Shown here: piece after piece, positions 1 through 7,559 of the stretch | Numbering within the stretch: the first letter of the stretch is position 1 | Layout of the letters: the number at the start of each line of letters is the position of its first letter | DNA from: Triparma columacea | Taxonomy: Eukaryota > Sar > Bolidophyceae > Parmales > Triparmaceae | Length of the DNA stretch: 17,317 nucleotides | Direction: 5' to 3' | Assembly (NCBI GenBank): GCA_030267965.1 | Contig: BRYA01000419.1 | Location: 32,652-49,968 of the forward strand | Notes under the pieces: model-generated | Database searches by the model: none | Seen by the model: only the letters and a program-made list of their open reading frames with translations | What the model was told of the DNA's origin: nothing | Position numbers and translations under genes: made by a program

Positions 1-102
1 ACTGCTTATTCTTACTCCCCCCCCCCCCTTCCCCCCCCGGGCTTTTCCCTAGTTGTGTGTGTATGTGTGTGTAAGTGTGTGTAGGTGTATGTGTAGTGTG
101 CT
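1..102. repeat. Poly-C tracts and GT microsatellite downstream of the first gene
   Basis: Two runs of C (about 18-27 and 32-40) are followed by an imperfect TG/GTA dinucleotide repeat at about 54-92. The stretch lies 3' of the minus-strand gene ending at 103, so the C runs would be G runs in its transcript if the 3' UTR extends this far. No gene is visible here. Confidence 0.8.
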
Positions 103-2427
103 TCAATCTCCACCCTCCCCATGCTCGTCCTCCTCCTCCGACTCATTCCCCCAAACCCACTCCTCCGGCTCAACCCCATTCCCATCCCTCCACTCCCAAA
201 TGACGTTAGGGTAACGCGAGCTGGTTGGGAACGTCAACGAAGTTCCGTTGGTAGCTCGCATTCTTCTGAGCCTGTCCTGCAAGGTTCTACGAGGAACACG
301 GAGGTATGTCTGAGCGTCACGTTGTTTGGCAAAACGTAGCCACTGACCCCCCGGTCGTCGGATGTACACCTCCCTACGCCCACGCCTAGGTCCCCCCGCA
401 AACGTCCCGTCCCTCATGAGGGGCCCATGAAACACATCCCCCCAATCCCACTCCTCCGGCTCTACCCCATTCCCATCCCTCCACTGCCAAGTGACGTTAG
501 GGAAATTGTAGCTGGTTGGGAACGTCATCGAATGGCCGTTGGTAGCATGCATTCTTCTGAGCCTGTCCACAAAGGTTCTCTGAGGAACACCGAGGTATGT
601 GTAAGCGTCACGTAGGTTGGCAAAACGTAACCACTGACCCCTCGGTTGCTGGATGTACATTCCCACCCGTGAATGTCCCCCTGCAAGCCCCCCGAGCCTC
701 ATCCGCATACCATGAGTCTCCATATTCGCCTGCCCCCCCGCACGCCCCCCCCGCTGATAGGGCGTGCTGTAACTCGCATCAGGATCACACCTCTCGAGGA
801 CATCCATCATAGCGCGGTCCGAGGAGGAGGGGCGTGTCACGTTGATGTAGGTTGAGGACTCATCATTGAGGAGAGGTTGGCCCGTGAGAGCGAGGGTCAT
901 TTGCATGAGGTTAAAGGTTGTCATGATGACCCCATTCTGGCTGAAGCTGACAGGCCCGCCAGTAGCGAGGGAGGCGGAAGGGACACCAACAACGAGAACG
1001 AAGCGCGTTTCCCGCTGAAGCAAATATATGCCGAAATTCCCAGCCCCCCCAAAGTCAATCTGTTCCATAAGTAGACCAAAAGTGTTGAGTAAGCGTTCAG
1101 AATCCGTCCGATGGACGGTTACGCCGAGGGGGGGAGCAGCGGCGAGGAGGGCTCTGATAGCCGGGGCAGACTGGACCATGATGACGGAGTGAGGGGAGGC
1201 GTTGCTCTGGTCGAAAGTTGTTCTCAGAAGCGTTGCGCTCATTTCGGCCATGACACGTGTGTTGAAGGGGGGAGCCGTGTAGGCTCCGCTGTTGTTGTTT
1301 GTGGGGGCTGTGGCGGTGTCAACCGAGATGGGGTTGAGGTCGAAAATGTTGGCATTCGGGTCGCCTGTAAGATCAGCCGCGATTGCGGTACTAAAGGCGC
1401 CGGTCACACAGACTTCTCCGTTTTCGAGCTGGTAGCAAAATGTCACTGGGAGTTCGGGGTTGGCGACGGGTGACGGAGTGGTTGTCATATTGCGATCGGA
1501 TGAGAGGGGCCAGCTCGTGAGAAACAGGTGTCCGCTCGTGCTCTCCTGGTAGAGTGTGTGAACATAGTTGTCAGTCATTAGGGTGTTGGAGATTTGGTTG
1601 AACTGCGCGTGTGCGGTCTCGCGCAAGGCGTTAGCCAAGGTGGAGTTGGGAGGCATCGCGTCGCTGGCCCCGGAGAGCTGGGTGGCGGCAGTCTGGGACA
1701 CAGCAGTCCTGAGAGAGAAGAGGCTCCTGAGTAGCAGAGCGGAGTCGGTGGATCTGGGGGACACGCGGTTGAGGACGTTAGCCATAGTGACTTGGTTTGC
1801 GGTTGTGGAAGAGGTGGCTAAGGAGTTGGAGTCGAAAGCGGACGCATCGGACCCTAAGCTGTTCGTCAAACCCACTGCCTCCTCCAAGGCGAGATGCCCG
1901 CCTGGCTGCATGAAGGTCTCCGAGACCTGGAGCTGTTGGTCAATATTCGAGACGGGGTCCTGGCCGCCGGGAGGGATGTTAATGTTGAGGGCCGCGTATG
2001 GCACCTCCTCAAGCGGCATGCTAATGGCGGTAGTGGTGGTGGTAGTGGTGGCGCGAGTGGTGGCGGTAGTTGTGGTGGCGCTATTGGTGGCGGTAGTTGT
2101 GGTGGAGGAAGAGGTAGAGTCCGTGACAGCGGCTGAAGGTGAACCTCTAGTTGGTAAGAAGTTCCTGATGGAGATTTGGCGCTTTGAGGTTGTTAGATAG
2201 GGGGACAGGGGGCAAGGAAATCCGAGTCGCAATTTGCTCACCTGAAAGCTCTCCTCATTCCCCATCGGCTTCTGCTTCCGCTTCCTCTTCCCCTTCACAC
2301 CAGCGTCGGGCTTCCAATGGAGCGCCTCATTAATATTCTTCGGCTCGTCGGATTGGTTATTGCACGTTCGGCACTGCTGCTCGCCACGAGACATTTTCTC
2401 CCCGCAGTGTGGACATGCAGAAGCCAT
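103..2427 (-). CDS. Putative nuclear DNA-binding protein: zinc ribbon plus tandem HTH-like repeat
   Basis: No family was recognised for the whole protein (774 aa unspliced). Visible parts: C5-x2-C8-x10-C19-x2-C22, a zinc-ribbon-like knuckle; a basic nuclear-localisation-like stretch KGKRKRKQKP (about 45-54); a Thr/Ala-rich low-complexity stretch encoded by a GGT/GGC-type trinucleotide repeat (plus strand about 2026-2115); a long central region without a known motif; and two copies of a 73-residue unit at 591-663 and 688-760, about 74% identical by hand count. Each copy contains DAxTYLxVPxRT followed by DRLRRM, which resembles a Pipsqueak-type helix-turn-helix, and ends in WRDGNGVEPEEW. The tail is acidic. 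ATG at 2427 opens the frame. A 60-nt stop-free intron probably lies at 2182-2241, giving 754 aa if removed. DNA binding is inferred from motif shape, not shown. Confidence 0.75.
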   Translation of the reverse strand: MASACPHCGEKMSRGEQQCRTCNNQSDEPKNINEALHWKPDAGVKGKRKRKQKPMGNEESFQVSKLRLGFPCPLSPYLTTSKRQISIRNFLPTRGSPSAAVTDSTSSSTTTTATNSATTTTATTRATTTTTTTAISMPLEEVPYAALNINIPPGGQDPVSNIDQQLQVSETFMQPGGHLALEEAVGLTNSLGSDASAFDSNSLATSSTTANQVTMANVLNRVSPRSTDSALLLRSLFSLRTAVSQTAATQLSGASDAMPPNSTLANALRETAHAQFNQISNTLMTDNYVHTLYQESTSGHLFLTSWPLSSDRNMTTTPSPVANPELPVTFCYQLENGEVCVTGAFSTAIAADLTGDPNANIFDLNPISVDTATAPTNNNSGAYTAPPFNTRVMAEMSATLLRTTFDQSNASPHSVIMVQSAPAIRALLAAAPPLGVTVHRTDSERLLNTFGLLMEQIDFGGAGNFGIYLLQRETRFVLVVGVPSASLATGGPVSFSQNGVIMTTFNLMQMTLALTGQPLLNDESSTYINVTRPSSSDRAMMDVLERCDPDASYSTPYQRGGRAGGQANMETHGMRMRLGGLAGGHSRVGMYIQQPRGQWLRFANLRDAYTYLGVPQRTFVDRLRRMHATNGHSMTFPTSYNFPNVTWQWRDGNGVEPEEWDWGDVFHGPLMRDGTFAGGPRRGRREVYIRRPGGQWLRFAKQRDAQTYLRVPRRTLQDRLRRMRATNGTSLTFPTSSRYPNVIWEWRDGNGVEPEEWVWGNESEEEDEHGEGGD
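148..368 (-). repeat. Tandem-duplicated unit, copy 2 (3'-terminal copy in the gene)
   Basis: This is the second copy of a direct repeat with a period of 291 bp (97 codons); the anchor words TCCTCCGGCT (161 and 452) and GATGTACA (361 and 652) are both offset by exactly 291. It encodes residues 688-760 of the first gene. Because the period is a multiple of three the duplication keeps the frame. Confidence 0.9.
439..659 (-). repeat. Tandem-duplicated unit, copy 1
   Basis: First copy of the 291-bp-period duplication, encoding residues 591-663. It differs from copy 2 at about 19 of 73 residues. The HTH-like helix and the WRDGNGVEPEEW end are kept in both copies, which suggests selection for two functional units rather than a recent copying event. 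Confidence 0.9.
2026..2115. repeat. Trinucleotide minisatellite encoding Thr/Ala runs
   Basis: Imperfect GGT/GGC/AGT triplets on the plus strand read on the minus strand as a Thr-rich run with Ala, Ser and Asn interruptions (residues about 105-134 of the first gene). The repeat is in frame and is probably a disordered linker that varies in length between strains. Confidence 0.75.
2182..2241 (-). other. Probable 60-nt in-frame, stop-free intron
   Basis: On the minus strand the donor is CAG|GTGAGC (exon ends at 2242). A branch-like TCTAAC sits 11 nt before an AAG acceptor (exon resumes at 2181). Both junctions are phase 0. The length is a multiple of three without a stop, so the retained form adds 20 residues. 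The donor matches the GTGAG donors of the other minus-strand genes. The acceptor is AAG rather than CAG, which lowers confidence. Confidence 0.6.
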
Positions 2428-3305
2428 CGTATAGAGCGGGGGAGATTGTGGTTTGTTGTGGTTTCTTCGTGAGGCAAGGGGAAGATGCGGGACTTAATCT
2501 GGGTTTAAAAGAGATTTAAAGTTTTATTTGATGCGTTAGACATAATTGGACATGACAGGGTTAGGTTATTGAACAAGTTCAACCTGTGGGATAGTGAGAC
2601 CCTCAAGAAAGCTTCATTGTGGCGTCTATGGCGCTTCTCTCCCCATAAAGCAACCCCAATATGATACAATAGTATCGTAAAAGACCACAGAAAGTAGTAT
2701 AATCTCGACTACGAGAAGAAAAATCCAACCAACCACAATGACCGAAGTCGACCACGATTGAAGAGGAAAATAACTTGAACTTGGCAGGCAAAGTGAAATA
2801 AAAGGTTGTCATTGGACGGAGAACAACCGTAAAAACCGATGAAAAGTTATCACGGACTCCGGCTCACCTGAAAAGATACTTTCTTGGGCTTTTTCCATGT
2901 GTCCAACCTCTCTTCTTGTCTCTTCGGGACTCCAAAAACCTTTCCAGATCAGATGACCATCACCTAAGCTTATTTGTGATTTTCTGAAGCTTATTTATTG
3001 AGTCGAATGAAAATAAATACGGGGTTAATATACGTAGTATATATGCAATGCCTCCGACTCAAATTTTACCGTAAGAAAAGGTTATTCTGATAATTTTTGT
3101 CGATGTGAGATGGGTAATAATTGGTTAAGCGAAGGGTAATGAGGGCACGCATAACATAAAAATACCTGCGGTAGGAGTGGTTTTAATATGAAATAGATTG
3201 GACGCTGTAATTTTACGTATCTCTTTAAAGTTTGAGATATTGATCCCCCCCCCCCTCCCTCCTCCCTCCTCCCTCCCCCCCACCCCTAAACCCCAGCCAG
3301 GGTTT
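2428..3305. other. AT-richer intergenic stretch
   Basis: No convincing gene is present. The stretch should hold the upstream region of the first gene and the 3' UTR of the ceramide synthase. Contents: AAGCTTATTT twice (near 2967 and 2987), a TTTATT near 2993 (AATAAA-like on the minus strand, a possible poly(A) signal), an isolated GTGAGC donor-like site at 2861-2868, and the C-rich tract at 3245-3291. Short open frames here are unsupported. Confidence 0.6.
3245..3291 (-). repeat. C-rich/CCCTCC repeat; G-quadruplex-prone on the transcribed sense strand
   Basis: A run of C followed by repeated CCTCC units lies about 15 nt downstream of the ceramide synthase stop. In the minus-strand transcript this reads as more than four closely spaced GGG runs, the usual sequence requirement for an RNA G-quadruplex in a 3' UTR. 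Folding is not demonstrated. Confidence 0.6.
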
Positions 3306-4829
3306 TTAGTCCTTCTTCTTGTTGCCTTTCTTTCTCGCGATTGGCCTGCTCCCCTCCTTCTTCCCATTGTCCTCGTCCTCGTCTTCCGAGTCGCTCCTGA
3401 TGTCCTCGATCCCCCCCTTGACCATCTGGTTATAGACCGCCAGGAAGATGAGGCTAGTCCAGTAGAACTGCAAAACGAGGAGGATCCAGAGGAGGCCGTT
3501 GCAGACGTTGGTGCTGAGCTCGGTCACGAAGTGCTCCTTGTGCTCCATGGTGCAGGACCACACGACGTACGGGTAGAAGACGTCCCTGGAGACGATGAAG
3601 GTGACGGCGAAGATCTCGAACCAGCGGTCGGCCATGAACTGCGGCCAGTCCTTCTTGCTGCGCGAGCAGTACTTGAACTGCTTGGCGATGTGGAGAGGGG
3701 GGTCGGCGCAGTCCAGCAGGAACATCACAGCCCCGCCTACGCGGTTGTAGTTCCAGGCATAGGAGAGGAGGACGAGGACTACCGTCACGGTGTGGTGAAC
3801 CTGCATCTCGACAAAATCCTTCCTCTTGTGCTCCATAAGGACAGACACAAATGCAGCGAAGTAACGACCGGCGTAAAGGATATAGAAGAATTGGTAGTCT
3901 GCGTGGAGTGAAGTGAGTTAGAGCTGAGGTGAGCATCTGGCAGCGAGCGGAGTGTAGCGGCGGGCGAGAAGTAGCACTAAGGCAAAATATTTTGCATGTG
4001 TGTGCAATTGTCGTTGCTCCACTCCTCTCTCTCCGCTCCGCTCCTATTCCTTTACTCCGCTCCAGTACTCCCTCCTTCACCCTGCTCCTTGTCCTTTACC
4101 CTGCTTCTTCTCCCTCACTCTGCTCCTTCTCCTCAACCCCGTTCATTCTCCTTCACCTTGCTTCTCCTTCGCTCCCTCCCCTCGTACGCTCCATCCTCTC
4201 ACCTGGATCCATGAGGTCGTGTTCACCCTTATCCCACCCCTGCCACCAAAGCGAGGACGGCCACACGAAGGACTGCTGGTAGTAAACGCGGTAGCCGAAG
4301 AAGAAGAAGACACTGTAGAAGATCACTAGGGAAGGGGAAAGCGGGGGAGTGGGGTGGGTGGAGTGGAGGATGGAGATTAGTGGGTGTACCATGGAAACAG
4401 GTGGTGGAAAGTTTAAAAGATAGGATGGGGAGGGAAAGAAGTGGGGGGAAACGGGGGTTTGAGATATTAAACGAGAGGTGAAAGCTGTTTAGATGACTGC
4501 GAATGTGACAGAAAGGGGAAAAATAGGGTTGCTCGAGACTGATCCAACTACTCACTCTCCATTGCAGCCTGCGCAAACTTCTCAATTTTCGCTTTCTTAG
4601 GATTCGGCAAGATACGCGCGGCCAACGGTTCAATAAAGAGCCTTCTAACCCCCCAGTTGACCACAAAACATGTAATAGCAGAGTAAATGAACACGGCGAA
4701 ATCGGGAGAGGTTATTCCTGAAAGATCAGCAGCTGATTGCGTGTAGCTACTGCGTCTTCCGAAGATAACCGAGTTAAGGAACTCCCCTCCCCTGTAACAG
4801 AATACTTGAAAAGGCGTTTGAGTTGCCAT
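3306..4829 (-). CDS. LAG1: Ceramide synthase (TLC/LAG1 family), three exons
   Basis: Exons 4829-4556, 4325-4203 and 3898-3306 join in phase (990 nt, 329 aa). The family N-acylates sphingoid bases with fatty acyl-CoA to make (dihydro)ceramide in the ER membrane. The Lag1 motif is clear: KRKDFVEMQVHH (about 157-168, with the paired His of the active site), then SYAWNYNRVG and the LLDCADPPLHIAK segment. The usual HD is LD here; yeast Lag1 also lacks that His, and the downstream Asp is present. Further landmarks are LWWQGWDKG (exon 2), RDVFYPYVVW and several hydrophobic helices. The tail SDSEDEDED resembles the casein-kinase-2 site of animal ceramide synthases, and the C-terminus KKKD fits the di-lysine ER retrieval rule. 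The introns are 230 and 304 nt; the second has a TCTAAC branch site. The exon 1-2 junction creates Met92, the exon 2-3 junction Asp133. Confidence 0.93.
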
Positions 4830-5009
4830 TTCTGGGATTGATTTGAGGGTCTGATTGGGATTGGGTCGAAGGGGCTCTTTCCGGGTTCATTGATTTCTCA
4901 ATACTCCAATCTCATTTACATCGCATTGTCGTATTCGTTGCAACAAGAAGATCGATAATACTACATAACACTCAGAAAATAGAGTTTGACGGCTTTTCTT
5001 TCACCATTC
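4830..5009. promoter_or_regulatory. Divergent (bidirectional) promoter region, about 180 bp
   Basis: This stretch separates the start codons of the ceramide synthase (-) and the CBU_0592-like gene (+). It is AT-richer than the flanking coding DNA. At this length both 5' UTRs and promoters must overlap or abut. No TATA box or other element was identified with confidence. Confidence 0.5.
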
Positions 5010-5414
5010 ATGTCAATAATCCCATCCGCACTCCCTCCTTCCCTCCCCCTCGAGATAGCCTCAATAATATTCTCCACCCTCGGCGTCCTCCTAATCTTCT
5101 TCGCCTTCATAGGCCTCAGCCACAAGAGGTTCCACCCCAAATCGGAAGTTTACCTGTTCTTTAACTGCGTCGGTTCAACGTTTCTCTTCGTTTCGCTTTT
5201 GATATCGTCGTTGACGGGATCGCTTGGAGCTGTGCCTATATGTTTATTGCAAATACCTTGGGGTTTTACAGCAGGATTCAAGTTGAGAAAAGTCAGGGAG
5301 GAGAGGAGGAGAGGTGGGGAAGGGGACGCGAATTGTAAGATAGAGGGGAACGGGAGGAGGCAGAGTTTACCGGATTTTAATACAGCCGTTCATAATAATG
5401 TCAGTAATGTTTAG
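5010..5414 (+). CDS. Small CBU_0592-like integral membrane protein
   Basis: 134 aa with no intron seen. The frame is open back to a TTG at 4986, but the first ATG (5010, starting MSIIPS) is the natural eukaryotic start. Three hydrophobic segments are visible: IASIIFSTLGVLLIFFAFIG (about 16-35), YLFFNCVGSTFLFVSLLIS (about 47-65) and GAVPICLLQIPWGFTAGF (about 72-89). The second and third, with FNCVGS and a QIPW helix end, match my recollection of the CBU_0592-like domain (xxNxxGSxxL...xxxxxWxxxG), a short multi-pass domain known mainly from bacteria and of unknown biochemical role. A basic, low-complexity tail (about 90-134) follows, rich in Arg/Gly then Asn, with no motif. Head-to-head with ceramide synthase. 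Confidence 0.7.
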   Translation: MSIIPSALPPSLPLEIASIIFSTLGVLLIFFAFIGLSHKRFHPKSEVYLFFNCVGSTFLFVSLLISSLTGSLGAVPICLLQIPWGFTAGFKLRKVREERRRGGEGDANCKIEGNGRRQSLPDFNTAVHNNVSNV

Positions 5415-5570
5415 CGGGAAGCATTGACTGAAGCAATTTTGCGTGGGAGTTGTCGGAATGCCAGAGAATCAAAGAAAATATACACGAGGTGGATTTTGTC
5501 ACTATTTATACAACTTTTGTTCGCGTCCCCCTTCTAGATTCCCCTCCTTCCTTTCCTCCTCCTCCTCCTC
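5415..5570. other. Convergent 3' intergenic spacer, 156 bp
   Basis: The plus-strand CBU_0592-like gene and the minus-strand methyltransferase converge here, so their 3' UTRs must overlap or be very short. The plus strand carries CTATTTATAC and a CCTCCT repeat next to the methyltransferase stop. No canonical AATAAA was seen on either strand. Confidence 0.5.
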
Positions 5571-7559
5571 TTAGTTCATGGCCCCTATGCACTGGGGATG
5601 ACCGCACGTGCACTTCAAGCTGCCGTCCTCCACGGCGAACTGGTAGTCATACACCACCTCCTCCCCCGCCTTGATTTCCTTCTTTGCGAATATGATGATC
5701 TTGTTGACCTTCTTCCCGTCTGGGGGCAGCACCTCGATCGTCTTGGCGTAGGCGTTGGGGACGCAGCAGTGGTTCATGAACCTGGCCATGCTCCCGTTCA
5801 GCGTGGCGTCGACGACGTGCTGCCTGTCCAACCTGAACATGTAACAGCTACCGATGCCTCTGCCCTCGTAGTCTGCCTCCCTCCTGTCAGTCACGCAGTT
5901 CCTGATGAGCTCTCCGCAGTACTCTACGATCATCTCGTTGGCCCCGATGTCGATCTTGGTGAAGAGACCCCAGCCGTGGATGTGGCTCCTCAGCGGGCAG
6001 AGCCTGTCCTGGATGTCAACGCTCTTGAGCTCAAAGTACTGCCTGCTATAGTCGACGTTCTCTTGGATGCCCTCAATGGCCCTCCTCCCCCTCCCCCCCC
6101 TCCTCCCCCCCCCTCCTCCCACCTTCTCTCCCCCCCCCTCCCCCCCCCCCTCCTTCTCCTTGGCAGTCGCGCTCTGGTCGTTCTCCAACAATGCCCTAGT
6201 GATCCTTCCTGCCCCGGAGCTCTTATGGAAAGCTGCCATCCCCTCGCTCCTGGCGCACCCAGTCAAGTTCACCAGCTCGTTTTCGGCCGCCAGGACCGCC
6301 CTCACCCTCTGCACCGCCGTGATATCCTTCTGAGTCGGGAGCACGTACACGAACCGGTACCTCACCGAGTCGGGCGTTAAGGGAACAGCCAAGTACTTGG
6401 CCCCCTCCATGCTTTCTAGCTCCCTCCTCACAACGTTCAGGCCAAAGCCGAAGAAGTGAGGGCCGTTGAGCCCGTAGGCGACCACGCTCTCATCTCCGGG
6501 GAGGCCGCCCCCCTCCAACCTCTGCTTCTTAACCCTCCTCTCCTCCTTCCTCACCACGGCCCTCGTCTCAGGCTCGAGCTTCTCCTCAGACATGACCCGA
6601 CCGTTCCTCCAGACAGGAAGGGGGGAGGAGGTGTCGAACGGGTGGCAGAAGTACTTTCCGTTCGCCCTCTTGACCAATTTCAGGAGCTGCTGGTAGGCGT
6701 CTTCGGCCGAAGTCGAGGTAATGACGAGGCTCTGATCCTCGGCAGATCTAATCACAAATAATGCACGCCCCTCACTCTCGGCGATCCTAAGGATGTAAAC
6801 GGTCCTCCGCCTTGGCTTTGAAGCGCTCCAGAAAATCCTCGTCGACGTGAAGCCCCTGGGATAAATATACGAGGCATCGTGGAAGTTGTCAGAGTCTGTG
6901 ACGATCTCCCCTAACTGTTGCAGCACCAAAGCTCCGATCCTCGTCGCGCTTCCCTCGTCGTTGATCTTTTCGTGGTCCATTAAGCACTTGAGCGAGCCCA
7001 ACCCCCTCTGCTTCGAATCGCCCAGCTTGGCTACGGTGATGCACCTCATGACCTCAACGATGCCCAGAGGGTCAAGGAGCTGCATACCCTTGCTCTCCTG
7101 CTTGTGCTTGGGACAGAAGAAGCTCTTGTTGGTGCAGAAGTTTCCGCCAAGGGCGAAGGCGCACTTGAAATGGAACGCGTCCTTGCAGTCCTTCGAACAG
7201 CAGCCCAGGCCGGCCCCGAGAAGCCCACAGTAGGCGCAACGAATCTGCCTGGTCCTGACCTTACTCTTTTGAACGGAGAAAAGCTTCCCGAACTCATCCT
7301 CATAAACCTCAGAGCTCCAGAGGGCGCACGAAATGTGGGCCCAAATCCCAGGCATGGCAACGTCCACTGGAATAAGTCGGCCGGCTTGGGGCAGGGCAAG
7401 GTTGGTGGCAACGGCGCCTGCTGCACCCCCAAGGATCCCCCCCGAGTTTGGATCAGTGGGGACCAGCTCCATCTCGTCTCCTACCCCATTCTTGACGAAG
7501 TTATTCTGCCCCTGTACTCCACTGTCGTCATCTCCGTAGCACTCGCAGAAGACGCACAT
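5571..7559 (-). other. Catalytic end of the methyltransferase: extended PHD, FYRN, FYRC, SET, post-SET
   Basis: Extended PHD: MCVFCEC, a long insertion, GIWAHISCALW, then RCAYCGLLGAGLGCC and HFKCAFALGG to FFCPKHK. FYRN: FHDASYIYPRGFTSTRIFWS. FYRC: GPHFFGFGLNVVRRELESM. SET: HIHGWGLF (cofactor site), EYCGELIRN, YMFRLDRQHVVDAT, RFMNHCCVPNA and VVYDYQF. Post-SET: KCTCGHPQCIGAMN, with the three Cys that pair with the NHCC Cys to bind zinc. All catalytic signatures look intact. PNA replaces the common PNC, but that Cys is not a zinc ligand. FYRN and FYRC lie close together, as in MLL3/4, with no room for the long region cleaved by taspase in MLL1. Confidence 0.93.

Noticed and set aside
1568..2200. 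210-aa open frame on the plus strand
   Set aside because: It is antisense to the zinc-ribbon gene; its Val/Gly-rich end is just the complement of the Thr/Ala repeat.
2603..2812. 69-aa minus-strand frame in the intergenic region
   Set aside because: AT-rich composition, no motif and no splice context; length is within chance.
3198..3911. 237-aa open frame on the plus strand
   Set aside because: It is the codon-aligned shadow of the ceramide synthase last exon, rich in D, E, V, L and H as expected for such a shadow.
4986..5009. TTG start for the CBU_0592-like gene; similarly TTG at 14543 and GTG at 14179 and 15235
   Set aside because: These are bacterial-style starts. The gene set is eukaryotic, so the first in-frame ATG was used in each case, and the 15235 frame has no usable ATG before the MogA motifs.
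5598..6380. 260-aa Pro-rich open frame on the plus strand
   Set aside because: Shadow of the SET domain; the Pro run is the complement of the Gly linker.
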